This document shows, in pieces, positions 15,028-24,371 of a stretch of 64,000 nt of DNA. Made by a program: the position numbers and the translations under genes. This DNA comes from Paraburkholderia fungorum (lineage in GTDB: Bacteria > Pseudomonadota > Gammaproteobacteria > Burkholderiales > Burkholderiaceae). Under the pieces are notes generated by a model, which saw nothing but the letters and a program-made list of their open reading frames with translations, searched no databases and was not told the DNA's origin. Numbering within the stretch: position 1 is the first letter of the stretch; every line of letters begins with the position of its first letter. The stretch spans positions 3,038,001-3,102,000 of the forward strand of contig NZ_FNKP01000001.1 in assembly GCF_900099835.1 (NCBI RefSeq). Reading direction: 5' to 3'.

Positions 15028-17385
15028 TCAGTAGTCCGCCCTCTCGCGATCGATTCGCATCCCGCCATCGTGACGGTGATGCCCCTCCTCGCTCGGCCGC
15101 TCACGCGCAATACGCATGACGTCCGGATTCGTGCGGACCCGGCGCATCACATTGGCCAGATGGACGCGGTCGCTGACCTGGATCACGAAGCGCAGCACCG
15201 TGGATTCCTGCGACAGGTCTTCGTCCATCGCAATGTGGACGATGTTCGCGTCCGCCGACGTGATGTCGGCAGCCACGCGGGCAAACACGCCCTTGGTATT
15301 CTTGACCAGCACCTTCACCGCGACGTCGAACAGACGCCCCGGTTGCGGCGCCCATGCCACGTCGATCCAGCGACCCGGATCGCGCTTGTGGATGCGCTGC
15401 GCGACGCGGCAATCCGTTGTGTGGATCGCCATGCCAAGGCCGATGCCGATGTAGCCCATGATGTCGTCGCCCGGAATCGGACGGCAGCATGCAGACAGTT
15501 GCACCGACATACCTTCGGTGCCGGTGATCACGACCGGCGGCGCATGCGGCGCATTCGAACCGGAACGCGAGCCGTCGTCGTCGGCGTCGCGGCCGCTCAT
15601 CAGCACTTCGATGCGCTTGGCCATCACCGCCGCGACACGCCGGCCCAAGCCGATGTCCGCGAAAATTTCCTGGCGATTCTTGTTGCCCGTCCACTGCACG
15701 AGCTTTTCCCACGCTTCCGGCGTAACGTCCGACAACGCGAAACCGTAGCTCTTCAGCGCCTGATCGACCAGACGCTCGCCGAGCTGCACGGACTCGTTCA
15801 GGCGCATTGTCTTCAGATAATGGCGGATTGCCGAACGCGCCTTGCCGCTGCGCACAAAACCGAGCCACGCAGGATTCGGCTTCGAATACGGCGCGGTAAT
15901 GACTTCGACGATATCGCCGCTCTTCAACTCGGTACGCAATGGCAGCAATTCGTTATTGATCTTGACGGCGACGCACTGATTGCCCAGGTCGCTGTGGATC
16001 GAATACGCGAAATCGAGTGCGGTGGCGCCGCGCGGCAGCGCCATGATTTTCGACTTCGGCGTGAACACGTAGACCGCGTCCGGGAACAGGTCGATCTTGA
16101 CGTGCTCGAGGAATTCGCTCGAATCGCCTGCTTCGCTCTGAATGTCGAGCAACGACTTCAACCATTGATGCGCGCGTTTCTGCACATCGTTCAGGTCGGC
16201 ACTGCCGTTCTTGTACAGCCAGTGCGCGGCCACGCCGGCTTCGGCGATCTCGTGCATCTTGCGCGTGCGTACCTGGAACTCGATCGGCGCACCGAACGGG
16301 CCGACCAGCGTGGTGTGCAGCGACTGATAACCGTTGACCTTCGGAATTGCGATGTAGTCTTTGAACTTGCCCGGCACAGGCTTGTACAACGCATGCAGCG
16401 CACCGATGCAGGTGTAGCACTCCAGCGCACTCTCGACCACCACGCGGAAACCGTACACGTCGAGCACTTGCGAGAACGACAACTGCTTGTCGCGCATCTT
16501 CTTGTAGATACTGAAGATGGTTTTCTCGCGGCCCGTGACTTCGGCGTCGATCTTCGCGTCGGCGATTGCGCGCTGCACCGACTCCAGAATCTTGCCCACC
16601 ACCTCGCGCCGGTTGCCGCGAGCCGACTTGACGGCCTTTTCGAGCGTAGCGTACCGATGCGGATTGAAGTTCGCGAAGCTCAGGTCTTGCAGTTCGCGAT
16701 AGGTATTGTTCAGGCCAAGCCGGTGCGCGATGGGCGCGTAGATATCGAGCGTCTCGCGCGCCACGCGACGGCGCTTGGCCGGCGGCACCGCGCCGAGCGT
16801 GCGCATGTTGTGCAGCCGGTCGGCGAGCTTCACCAGAATCACGCGGACGTCGCGCGCCATCGCGAGCAGCATCTTGCGGAAGTTTTCCGCCTGCGCTTCC
16901 TCGCGATTGCGAAACTCCATCTTGTCCAGCTTCGACAAACCGTCGACCAGTTCTGCGACCTTCGCGCCGAATCGCTCGGCGAGTTCGGCCTTGGTCACGC
17001 CCTGGTCTTCCATCACGTCATGCAGCAGCGCTGCCATGATGGCCTGGGCGTCCAGATTCCAGCCGGCGCACATTTCCGCAACCGCTACCGGATGCGTAAT
17101 GTAAGGCTCGCCGCTCTGGCGGTACTGGCCGAGGTGGGCTTCGTCGCTGAAATGGAAAGCCGCCTTGATGTCCTTGATCTCTTCCGGCTGAAGATAGCCG
17201 GAAAGGAGCGAGGTCAGTTTGGCAATGGAGACGACGTCATGCCGGCGCGGTTGCTCCGGCGTGGCGGTTGGCCCGAACAGATGGCGGAACGACTGTTCGA
17301 GGACCGCGTCGATATATTTGCGCGCAGACGAGGGAGAGTCGGCGTCGTGATCCACTTCCGTAGCGGTGGGCGGGGTAGCACTCAT
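15028..17385 (-). CDS. spoT: Bifunctional (p)ppGpp synthetase/hydrolase, RelA/SpoT family
   Basis: 785 residues, about 80 longer than E. coli SpoT, largely because of an N-terminal extension of about 50. The hydrolase domain keeps the HDxxED motif (His122, Asp123, Glu126, Asp127), so ppGpp hydrolysis should be active. The synthetase domain follows with its EFQVRTRKMHEIAEAGVAAHW signature (overlapping pieces), then a TGS domain (PRGATALDFAYSIHSDLG), a helical and zinc-finger-like region, and a C-terminal ACT domain. It makes and degrades the alarmone of the stringent response. It is the last gene of the minus-strand block yicC-gmk-rpoZ-spoT and ends at a strong terminator. A 790-codon antisense frame is an artefact. 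Confidence 0.96.
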   Translation of the reverse strand: MSATPPTATEVDHDADSPSSARKYIDAVLEQSFRHLFGPTATPEQPRRHDVVSIAKLTSLLSGYLQPEEIKDIKAAFHFSDEAHLGQYRQSGEPYITHPVAVAEMCAGWNLDAQAIMAALLHDVMEDQGVTKAELAERFGAKVAELVDGLSKLDKMEFRNREEAQAENFRKMLLAMARDVRVILVKLADRLHNMRTLGAVPPAKRRRVARETLDIYAPIAHRLGLNNTYRELQDLSFANFNPHRYATLEKAVKSARGNRREVVGKILESVQRAIADAKIDAEVTGREKTIFSIYKKMRDKQLSFSQVLDVYGFRVVVESALECYTCIGALHALYKPVPGKFKDYIAIPKVNGYQSLHTTLVGPFGAPIEFQVRTRKMHEIAEAGVAAHWLYKNGSADLNDVQKRAHQWLKSLLDIQSEAGDSSEFLEHVKIDLFPDAVYVFTPKSKIMALPRGATALDFAYSIHSDLGNQCVAVKINNELLPLRTELKSGDIVEVITAPYSKPNPAWLGFVRSGKARSAIRHYLKTMRLNESVQLGERLVDQALKSYGFALSDVTPEAWEKLVQWTGNKNRQEIFADIGLGRRVAAVMAKRIEVLMSGRDADDDGSRSGSNAPHAPPVVITGTEGMSVQLSACCRPIPGDDIMGYIGIGLGMAIHTTDCRVAQRIHKRDPGRWIDVAWAPQPGRLFDVAVKVLVKNTKGVFARVAADITSADANIVHIAMDEDLSQESTVLRFVIQVSDRVHLANVMRRVRTNPDVMRIARERPSEEGHHRHDGGMRIDRERADY

Positions 17386-17527
17386 GGTCGCCTCCGTAGC
17401 GGGTTGGGGTTGGACGCCTGGGTCTGCGCGTTAAAACAATGAAGTGAAGCTAAAACGTGTGACAGGTGCAGCAAATCGACAACTCGCGACAACTCGCGAC
17501 AATGCGTCGAAAACGAAACCGTGCAGG

Positions 17528-17731
17528 TTAAACCGGCACCTTCTTCAGCATTTCGACGCCAACCTGGCCGGCTGCAATTTCGCGCAGTGCGACGACGGTG
17601 GGCTTGTCGCGGCTTTCGATCTTCGGCGTGTGGCCTTGAGCGAGCTGACGCGCGCGATAGGTCGCGGCGAGCGCGAGTTCGAAACGATTCGGGATCTGTT
17701 TGAGGCAGTCTTCGACGGTAATGCGGGCCAT
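17528..17731 (-). CDS. rpoZ: RNA polymerase omega subunit
   Basis: 67 residues, starting [21 protein letters not shown] and carrying the RARQLAQG helix and the [11 protein letters not shown] segment of omega. It helps assemble RNA polymerase and forms part of ppGpp site 1 in proteobacteria. An AAGGAA ribosome binding site precedes the ATG. It sits between gmk and spoT, the order typical of proteobacteria. Confidence 0.96.
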
Positions 17732-17792
17732 GTTGGGTTCCTTCTCAGTATGTTGCTTATTCTACCTTATGTGCTCGACACAACGCCCAAGC

Positions 17793-18473
17793 TCACGCGT
17801 GCGGCAGATGAATCCCGAGCTGCACGAAAAGCTGCGTGTGGCGCGCGTATTGCGACGCGAAGCGCGAACGCGTTGCGGCGACGAGACATTGCAGTTCGCT
17901 CAACGCGCGATCGAAGTTTTCGTTGATCACGACGTACTCCGCTTCGGCCGCGTGCGCCATCTCGCTGCCGGCTGCCAGCAGGCGTCGCGTGATCACGTTC
18001 GGCTCGTCCTGGCCGCGCTTTTTCAGACGCTCTTCGAGCGCGTCGAGCGACGGCGGCAAGATGAAAATTTCGACCGCGTTATGAAACTGCTTCTTCACCT
18101 GCTGCGCACCCTGCCAGTCGATTTCGAGCAGCACGTCATGGCCGCTTTTCATCTGCTCCTGAATCCACACGCGCGACGTGCCGTAGTAGTTGCCATGCAC
18201 TTCCGCGCTTTCCAGGAATTCGCCTTCGTCGTGACGTTTCATGAAGTCGTCGACGGTGGTGAAGTGATAGTGCTCGCCGTCCTGTTCCTTCGGACGCGGC
18301 GGGCGCGTCGTGTACGAAATCGACAGACGGATCGCGTCGTCGCCTGCGAGCAATGCGTTCACGAGCGTCGACTTGCCCGCGCCCGACGGCGCGACGACCA
18401 TGAACAGGTTGCCGGGATAAGCGCCGGCGTACGGGTTGCGCGGTGCGCCGCTTTCGCGTGTGTGGTCGGTCAT
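17793..18473 (-). CDS. gmk: Guanylate kinase
   Basis: 226 residues. After a 20-residue extension the P-loop APSGAGKST (residues 28-36) begins the kinase fold, followed by the GMP-binding [19 protein letters not shown] region and the IDWQGAQQV segment. It phosphorylates GMP to GDP and feeds GTP, and therefore (p)ppGpp, synthesis. The gene is 17 bp downstream of yicC and 61 bp upstream of rpoZ, in one apparent operon. Confidence 0.96.
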   Translation of the reverse strand: MTDHTRESGAPRNPYAGAYPGNLFMVVAPSGAGKSTLVNALLAGDDAIRLSISYTTRPPRPKEQDGEHYHFTTVDDFMKRHDEGEFLESAEVHGNYYGTSRVWIQEQMKSGHDVLLEIDWQGAQQVKKQFHNAVEIFILPPSLDALEERLKKRGQDEPNVITRRLLAAGSEMAHAAEAEYVVINENFDRALSELQCLVAATRSRFASQYARHTQLFVQLGIHLPHA

Positions 18474-18490
18474 GTGTGGGTGCTCCAGCT

Positions 18491-19414
18491 TTATTCCAGA
18501 TTCTGTACTTGCTCGCGCATCTGTTCGATGAGCAGCTTCAGGGTCATCGACGAATCGGCGAGTTCCTTCGCCGCCGCCTTCGAGCCGAGCGTGTTCGCTT
18601 CGCGATTCAGCTCCTGCATCATGAAGTCGAGGCGCTTGCCGACCTTGCCGCCCTTCTCGATCACGTGACGCGTTTCGTTCAGGTGAGCCGTGAGCCGCGT
18701 CAGTTCTTCGGCGATGTCGATACGGATGCCGTACATCGTCACTTCCTGGCGAATCCGCTCGTTGATTTCTTCACGCGAGACGGTCGTCGCGGCCGATTCC
18801 GGCGCGGCGATGCCAAGCGCTTCCTGCAGGCGTTCGACAATCTTTTGCTGATGCTTCGCGATCAACTCCGGCACGAGCGGCGTGATCTTCGTGACAATCG
18901 CTTCCATTTCGGTGACGTTGGCGATCAGCATGGTCGCCAGTTGCGCGCCCTCACGCGCACGCACGTCGATCAGGTCGGCAATGGCCTGCTTGCCGCACGC
19001 GAGCACTGCGTCGCGCAGCACGTCCGGCGCCACACCGCTTTCGGCGAGCACGCCGGGCCAGCGCAGAATTTCGCCGGTGCGCAAACGGCCCGCTTCCGGG
19101 AAAGTGGACAACACCGTGCGTTCGAGCAGCGCCAGTTGCTTCAGCGCCTCGGTATTGACCGAGCCCGCGTTGGCCGACTGCTCGCTGCGTTGCAGATTGA
19201 TACGGATATCCACCTTGCCGCGCGACAGTTTGTGCATCAGCATTTCGCGCAACGTCGGTTCGCAGACGCGCACGTCTTCCGGCATACGGAAGTTCAGATC
19301 GAGAAAGCGCGAGTTCACCGTGCGCAGTTCGACCGACACGCTCACGCCGCCTGTACCCGAGGCCGCGACGAGTTCGCGCGTGGCGCTCGCATAGCCAGTC
19401 ATGCTGTAGATCAT
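18491..19414 (-). CDS. yicC: YicC family endoribonuclease
   Basis: 307 residues. The N-terminus [11 protein letters not shown] and the [19 protein letters not shown] block define the YicC-like domain. The C-terminal DUF1732 part ([17 protein letters not shown] ... [21 protein letters not shown], in pieces) is complete. E. coli YicC has been shown to be an endoribonuclease acting on small RNAs; the same role here is inferred from the family. It is the first gene of the leftward operon with gmk and is divergent from rph. Confidence 0.93.
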   Translation of the reverse strand: MIYSMTGYASATRELVAASGTGGVSVSVELRTVNSRFLDLNFRMPEDVRVCEPTLREMLMHKLSRGKVDIRINLQRSEQSANAGSVNTEALKQLALLERTVLSTFPEAGRLRTGEILRWPGVLAESGVAPDVLRDAVLACGKQAIADLIDVRAREGAQLATMLIANVTEMEAIVTKITPLVPELIAKHQQKIVERLQEALGIAAPESAATTVSREEINERIRQEVTMYGIRIDIAEELTRLTAHLNETRHVIEKGGKVGKRLDFMMQELNREANTLGSKAAAKELADSSMTLKLLIEQMREQVQNLE

Positions 19415-19762
19415 CGTAATTCTCGCGATTGTGGACGGGTGCTGAAGGCCCGCCGAAGAGATGAATCGCCCGGCGTGTACGAGACGCGGGGCGGAGAATC
19501 CGTATTATCCCATTTTTGCCGGATGCACCCTGCCGAAAGCGAGCGCACATGCGGGCGAGCGCGCGTTTGTGTCGGGTGCGTCACTGACGTTGTCGAGCGT
19601 CGTGGAACACACTTCGTCGGCTTCGCGCTTCCCTCGCACTGTCAGCCACCGCCGCGCGTCGACATTGACCGGCACGGCGCGCAGACGACCGCGGCTCACC
19701 GCTGCGCCCGATCGGCTGTAAAATTGCGCTTTTCCTCCGCATTTCTCCAGACCGATCCCAAC
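19415..19762. promoter_or_regulatory. Divergent promoter region yicC/rph
   Basis: 348 bp between two divergent operons. A TGTAAAAT extended -10-like sequence lies about 40 bp before rph. No operator could be fixed. An upstream open frame in phase with rph has no start signal and is not used. Confidence 0.45.
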
Positions 19763-20503
19763 ATGACCAACGACACCCAACGCCCCAGCGGCCGCCTGGC
19801 CAATCAGCTGCGCGACGTGCGCATCACGCGCCATTACACGAAGCACGCGGAAGGCTCGGTGCTGGTCGAATTCGGCGATACCAAGGTCATCTGCACGGCG
19901 AGCATCGCAGAGAGCGTGCCGTCGTTTCTGCGCGATCGCGGCCAGGGCTGGCTCACCGCCGAATACGGCATGCTGCCGCGCGCCACGCATACCCGCAGCG
20001 ACCGTGAAGCGGCACGCGGCAAGCAGACCGGCCGTACGCAGGAAATCCAGCGCCTGATCGGCCGTGCGCTGCGCTCGGTGTTCGATCTCGAGAAACTCGG
20101 CGCGCGTACGCTGCATATCGATTGCGACGTGATCCAGGCCGACGGCGGCACGCGCACCGCCAGCATCACCGGCGCCTTCGTGGCCGCCCATGATGCAGTC
20201 GCGAAGTTGCTGGCCACGGGCCGCATCGAAAGCTCGCCGATCACCGACTACGTCGCCGCGATTTCGGTCGGCGTGTACGACGGCCTGCCGGTGCTCGATC
20301 TCGACTACGACGAAGACTCGCAGTGCGACACCGACATGAACGTCGTGATGACGGGCGCGGGCGGCTTCGTCGAAATCCAGGGCACTGCCGAAGGCGTGCC
20401 CTTCTCGCGCGACGAAATGAACGCGCTGCTCGATCTGGCAAGCGACGGCATCAACACGCTGATCGGCATGCAGAAAGCAGCGCTGGAGCAAAAGAGTGAG
20501 TGA
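19763..20503 (+). CDS. rph: Ribonuclease PH
   Basis: 246 residues, starting [11 protein letters not shown] with the [19 protein letters not shown] opening of RNase PH and the catalytic region [21 protein letters not shown] (in pieces). It is a phosphorolytic 3'-5' exoribonuclease that trims tRNA 3' ends. Length and motifs are normal, unlike the truncated E. coli K-12 version. The ATG at 19763 is chosen from family alignment; the frame is open much further upstream. It overlaps rdgB by 8 bp. Confidence 0.96.
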   Translation: MTNDTQRPSGRLANQLRDVRITRHYTKHAEGSVLVEFGDTKVICTASIAESVPSFLRDRGQGWLTAEYGMLPRATHTRSDREAARGKQTGRTQEIQRLIGRALRSVFDLEKLGARTLHIDCDVIQADGGTRTASITGAFVAAHDAVAKLLATGRIESSPITDYVAAISVGVYDGLPVLDLDYDEDSQCDTDMNVVMTGAGGFVEIQGTAEGVPFSRDEMNALLDLASDGINTLIGMQKAALEQKSE

Positions 20504-21143
20504 GGTTAGCCACAACGGCGGCGCGAATCTGGCGGACGCTCCGTTGAAGAAAGTCGTGCTTGCGTCGAACAACGCGGGCAAGCTGCGCGAGTTCGCGGCG
20601 CTGCTCGGCGCGGCCGGCATCGAACTGATTCCGCAGGGCGCGTTGAACGTGCCGGAAGCGGAGGAGCCGTATCCCACGTTCGTCGAAAACGCGTTGACCA
20701 AAGCGCGTCATGCGGCGAAGCTCACCGGCCTGCCCGCACTCGCCGACGACTCCGGTCTCTGCGTTCGCGCGCTGCGCGGTGCGCCGGGCGTCTACTCGGC
20801 GCGTTTCGCGCAACTCGCGGGCGGCGAGAAAAGCGACGCGGCGAATAACGCGCGCCTGGTTGCCGAATTGCAGGACGCAAGCGACCGCCGGGGCTACTAC
20901 TTCTGCGTGCTGGTGTTCGTGCGTCACGCGGACGACCCCGAGCCGCTGATCGCCGAAGGTCGCTGGCATGGCGAAATTCTCGACGCTCCGCGCGGCGAGA
21001 ACGGCTTCGGCTACGACCCGTACTTCTTCCTGCCGTCGCTGAACGCGAGCGCGGCCGAATTGGAACCGGTGGTGAAAAACGCCAGCAGCCATCGCGCGAT
21101 TGCGTTGAGTCAACTGCTCGCGCGGCTCACGGAGGAAGCGTGA
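20496..21143 (+). CDS. rdgB: XTP/dITP diphosphatase (non-canonical purine NTP pyrophosphatase)
   Basis: 215 residues from a GTG start inside the end of rph. The family motifs [10 protein letters not shown] (substrate phosphate loop), [12 protein letters not shown] with catalytic Asp residues, and GFGYDPYFF are all present. It removes ITP and XTP so that they are not built into DNA. The 5' extension of about 17 residues before KKVVLASNN is normal. The tight overlaps with rph and hemW show an operon with translational coupling. Confidence 0.95.
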   Translation: MSEVSHNGGANLADAPLKKVVLASNNAGKLREFAALLGAAGIELIPQGALNVPEAEEPYPTFVENALTKARHAAKLTGLPALADDSGLCVRALRGAPGVYSARFAQLAGGEKSDAANNARLVAELQDASDRRGYYFCVLVFVRHADDPEPLIAEGRWHGEILDAPRGENGFGYDPYFFLPSLNASAAELEPVVKNASSHRAIALSQLLARLTEEA

Positions 21144-22369
21144 TTCCGATCAAGCCAGCGCCCGCCGATATCGGCAACGGCGTCATCAAGGCATTCACGT
21201 CGCCGGGCAGCATCCGGCTGACGTCGCTGCCGCCGTTGGCGCTGTACGTGCACTTTCCGTGGTGCGTGCGCAAGTGTCCGTATTGCGATTTCAACTCGCA
21301 TGAGTGGAAAGGCGACACGTTCCCGGAGAACGACTATCTCGACGCGTTGCGGGCCGATCTCGAACTGGCACTCCCGTTGATCTGGGGACGCCAGGTGCAT
21401 ACGGTGTTCATTGGCGGCGGCACACCGAGCCTGCTGTCGGCGGCGGGGCTCGACCGGATGCTGTCGGACATACGCGCGCTGCTGCCGCTCGACGCCGACG
21501 CCGAAATCACGCTCGAAGCCAACCCCGGCACGTTCGAAGCCGACAAGTTCGCGCAGTTCCGGGCGAGCGGCGTGAACCGGTTGTCGGTCGGCATTCAGAG
21601 TTTCAACGAAGCGCATCTGAAAGCGCTCGGGCGGATTCACGACTCGGCGCAGGCGCGTCACGCGGTCGAAGTCGCGTCGACCACGTTCGACAACTTCAAT
21701 CTCGACCTGATGTTCGCGCTGCCGGGGCAAACGCTCGCCGAATGCCAGGCCGATATCGAAACGGCGTTGTCGTTCGCGCCGCCGCATTTGTCGCTGTATC
21801 ACCTGACGCTCGAACCAAACACGCTGTTCGCGAAATTTCCGCCCGCGTTGCCCGACGACGATGCATCCGCCGACATGCAGGACTGGATTCACGAACGCAC
21901 GGTGGCCGCCGGTTACGGGCGCTACGAGGTGTCGGCGTATGCGCAGCCGCATCGGCAGAGCAGGCACAATCTGAACTACTGGCGTTTCGGCGACTACCTC
22001 GGCATCGGCGCAGGCGCGCATACGAAGCTGTCGTTTCCGAATCGCGTGCTGCGTCAGGTGCGGTACAAGCACCCCACTACGTTTATCGAACAGGCCAAAG
22101 CCGGCACCGCCGTGCAGGAAGAACACGAAGTCGGACCGCGCGATCTGCCGTTCGAGTTCATGCTGAACGCGCTGCGGCTTGTGGAAGGCTTTCCGGTGCA
22201 TCGGTTCATCGAGCGCACGGGTCTGTCGATGACGTCGATCGAACCGGCTTTGCAGGAAGCCGAGCGCCGCAAACTGATCACGCGCGACCACGAAAAAATT
22301 GCGCCGACGCCGCTTGGCCAGGCGTTCCTGAACGATCTGCAAGAACTGTTTCTGAAAGATCCGCAGTAA
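21140..22369 (+). CDS. hemW: HemW, radical SAM heme chaperone
   Basis: 409 residues from a GTG that overlaps the rdgB stop codon. The radical SAM cluster CxxxCxxC is at Cys42, Cys46 and Cys49 (WCVRKCPYCDF). Unlike HemN, the next residue pattern is C-D-F rather than C-G-C, which separates HemW from coproporphyrinogen oxidase. GGGTPS and the NANPGTF-like EANPGTF segment follow, as does the HemN C-terminal domain. Family knowledge says HemW binds and delivers heme rather than oxidising coproporphyrinogen. Compare the true hemN at 48159. Confidence 0.93.
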   Translation: MIPIKPAPADIGNGVIKAFTSPGSIRLTSLPPLALYVHFPWCVRKCPYCDFNSHEWKGDTFPENDYLDALRADLELALPLIWGRQVHTVFIGGGTPSLLSAAGLDRMLSDIRALLPLDADAEITLEANPGTFEADKFAQFRASGVNRLSVGIQSFNEAHLKALGRIHDSAQARHAVEVASTTFDNFNLDLMFALPGQTLAECQADIETALSFAPPHLSLYHLTLEPNTLFAKFPPALPDDDASADMQDWIHERTVAAGYGRYEVSAYAQPHRQSRHNLNYWRFGDYLGIGAGAHTKLSFPNRVLRQVRYKHPTTFIEQAKAGTAVQEEHEVGPRDLPFEFMLNALRLVEGFPVHRFIERTGLSMTSIEPALQEAERRKLITRDHEKIAPTPLGQAFLNDLQELFLKDPQ

Positions 22370-22424
22370 TTGCGGGTCGACGGAGTTCCGCTGCGAGGTT
22401 TTTTCAGGTTACAATTTAAGGCTT

Positions 22425-22514
22425 GGAGGTGTGGCCGAGCGGTTTAAGGCACCGGTCTTGAAAACCGGCGAAGGAGCAATCTTTCCGTGAGTTCGAATCT
22501 CACCGCCTCCGCCA
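22425..22514 (+). tRNA. tRNA-Ser (anticodon TGA)
   Basis: 90 nt with acceptor GGAGGTG/CGCCTCC, anticodon TGA in the loop CTTGAAA, a long class II variable arm, T-arm GTTCGAATC and an encoded CCA end. A TACAAT -10-like box lies about 15 bp upstream. Confidence 0.96.
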
Positions 22515-22524
22515 AACACACTAC

Positions 22525-22567
22525 AAAACCCCGCGAACTCAACGGTTTGCGGGGTTTTTGTTTTTTG
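22525..22567 (+). terminator. Terminator of tRNA-Ser
   Basis: AAAACCCCGC and GCGGGGTTTTTG arms around an AT-rich loop, followed by TTTTTT. Confidence 0.85.
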
Positions 22568-22850
22568 GCCGCACATTTAACCCGCCACGCGGCATGACGG
22601 GTTGAAACCCGCTGCGATCTGCTGACCTGAACGATCCCGATTCTGGCCAGACAATCGCACCTCTGCCGCCCGTGTTGGCCGAATTCGATCAGCAGAAGGT
22701 TGCGCGCCCCATGAATTACGTCGGCATCACGGCCTTTTTCATCGAACACGCGTTTGCCGCGCAGCACCTTTCAACTCGGTGAAAGCCCTCCCTTCAACTC
22801 TCCATTTCGCGGTCGATATCAAAACTATCCGCACGCGCCAGGAGACGCTC

Positions 22851-23309
22851 ATGAAAGTCCGTTCGATAACCAACGCAGTGATCTGGGTCGCAGCATGTTT
22901 GGGCGCATCGTCGGCGATTGCGGGAATGCCGGCCGCATCGTCCGACGACGACAGCTCCGCCGTATTCGGCGCAGCAAAATTATCCACGTTGCAGGACATA
23001 ACCGGCAGCGTAAAGGCGGGGGCCTCGTCCGCGACCGTGGGTGCGGACGCGCTGCGCGGCGCGAGCGGGAATATCGGCGTCAACCTGGCGGCAGGCGCGC
23101 TGAACGCGCAGACAAACCAGATCGCGCTGATCACGACGCCGCAAGCGGAAATCGCCACACAGCAAAGCATCCACGCAGTCACGCGGATGACCGGCAGCGC
23201 CATCGCCGAAATCGGCACAGGCGCCATGGCTGCGGTGAGTGGGAACGTCGGCGTGAATATCGCGGGCGGCGTGGGAAATGCGCAGTTCAACGGGCTGGTG
23301 GTGCACTAG
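22851..23309 (+). CDS. Small secreted protein with two G-N-[IV]-G-V-N repeats
   Basis: The ATG at 22851 has an AGGAG ribosome binding site; the 24 extra upstream codons lack one. The product is 152 residues. A signal peptide (MKVRSITNAVIWVAACLGASSAIA) is followed by a Ser/Asp-rich start. Two repeats of about 22 residues lie at 72-93 and 130-151, each with SGN[IV]GVN[LI]A then G, NAQ and N. The spacing and the Asn/Gln/Gly/Ala pattern resemble repeats in surface adhesins and functional amyloid subunits of the FapB/FapC kind. That similarity is by eye only. No Fap export gene is nearby. It may be a secreted structural or surface protein. Confidence 0.6.
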   Translation: MKVRSITNAVIWVAACLGASSAIAGMPAASSDDDSSAVFGAAKLSTLQDITGSVKAGASSATVGADALRGASGNIGVNLAAGALNAQTNQIALITTPQAEIATQQSIHAVTRMTGSAIAEIGTGAMAAVSGNVGVNIAGGVGNAQFNGLVVH

Positions 23310-23333
23310 ACGCATGGGACGCATCAAGCGCAC

Positions 23334-23738
23334 TTAAACAACCGCGGTCGCCTCGACCTCGATCTTGAAACCGTAGTGCAATTGCGGAACCGGCACGACG
23401 GCACGGGCCGGCCGCGCGTCCCCTGCCCACTTCGCGTAGATCTGATTGAAGCTCGCCCAGTTCTCGACATCGACGATATAGACGCGCACCTGCACCAGTT
23501 GCGCGATGCTGCTACCCGCGCTTTCGAGAGCGGCTCGCACATTGGCCAGCACCTGCTCGGCCTGAACCTCGAACGACGAGTCGGCCAGCTTCACGCCTTG
23601 TGCATCGATAGGCAATTGCCCGGAGACAAAAGCAAAGCCATTTGCGACTGCCACATGACTGTAATGACCGCCGGGCTTTGCCAGCGTAGCGGGATTCTCC
23701 ATGTGCGGCAGACGCGATTCGTTCTGACTACCAGCCAT
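23334..23738 (-). CDS. RidA/YjgF family protein
   Basis: 134 residues from ATG 23738, which has a GGAG ribosome binding site; the frame is open 23 codons further. The family features are FVSGQLPID near the N-terminal third, QVRVYIVDVENWASFNQIY (overlapping pieces) and the closing RPARAVVPVPQL. The usual E-V-A-R-L-P ending is altered to PVPQLHYG, so it belongs to a RidA subgroup rather than RidA itself, though the active-site Arg is kept. RidA enzymes hydrolyse reactive enamines and imines; its own substrate is unknown. It is a single-gene unit. Confidence 0.88.
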   Translation of the reverse strand: MAGSQNESRLPHMENPATLAKPGGHYSHVAVANGFAFVSGQLPIDAQGVKLADSSFEVQAEQVLANVRAALESAGSSIAQLVQVRVYIVDVENWASFNQIYAKWAGDARPARAVVPVPQLHYGFKIEVEATAVV

Positions 23739-23986
23739 CGGTACCACTCCAAAAGGTGACGGGGAGTCAGCAGCATATCGCTGCACGCGAAACGACGCAG
23801 CGCACATGGCATGCTCGCTTCTACGAAAACGCCAGCATTACCGGAATCGAATGCGGGATGCGGCCATGGTCGCTCAAAGCGCGCGGCTTCAATGCATGGA
23901 ACATCAGGCGATGCACGACTCAGCGCTCAGTGCGCCCAGAGCCGCTTCGATAGACGAAGCCGCCTTATCGCTCGACGCAGCCTCCA

Positions 23987-24217
23987 TCACACGCTAAGCA
24001 GATCCAGCTTCTCGCGCGCGTCGGCGCAACGGCGATTCAGGTCGCGATGCATCAACTGGCTGTCGAGGAGTGCCGACACATCCGACAAACCGTAATCAAA
24101 GCGCAGCACATATTCGATGTCCGTGTAATCGTGATAGACGCCGCTGTCAGCCAGCTTTTGCGCTTCGGCGAAAGCAGCATGTTGCCGTTCGCCGTTCATC
24201 AAATCTCTGATCGCCAT
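23987..24217 (-). CDS. Small hypothetical protein (76 aa)
   Basis: ATG 24217 has a CGGAG ribosome binding site and is preferred to the upstream start at 24322. The product begins MAIRDLMNGERQH and is mostly helical and charged, with a central YHDYTDIEYVLRFDYG segment and a C-terminal REKLDLLSV. There is no signal peptide or known domain. It lies alone between the RidA gene and the Bcr/CflA exporter, all on the minus strand. Function is unknown. Confidence 0.55.
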   Translation of the reverse strand: MAIRDLMNGERQHAAFAEAQKLADSGVYHDYTDIEYVLRFDYGLSDVSALLDSQLMHRDLNRRCADAREKLDLLSV

Positions 24218-24371
24218 GATTGCCGCTCCGAGGAACAGTGACTCCATCATAGCAATGCAATTTGCCGCGCACGGTCGCGCGGACGCAACACCTGGTGTTT
24301 TCCGCAGACGCGCCGGATGCACGCGCGCTACCCGCCTGTGGTAGGCGCGCGAACACGGAAAAGGCCAGCGT

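Noticed and set aside
15070..17442. 790-codon plus-strand ORF antisense to spoT
   Set aside because: Mirror of the conserved spoT reading frame; biased Arg/His product and no start signal.
18443..19762. Long in-frame extension before rph
   Set aside because: Antisense to yicC; the family start at 19763 gives the normal length.
22444..22767. 107-codon minus-strand ORF across tRNA-Ser and its terminator
   Set aside because: Antisense to a tRNA; such frames are a known annotation artefact.
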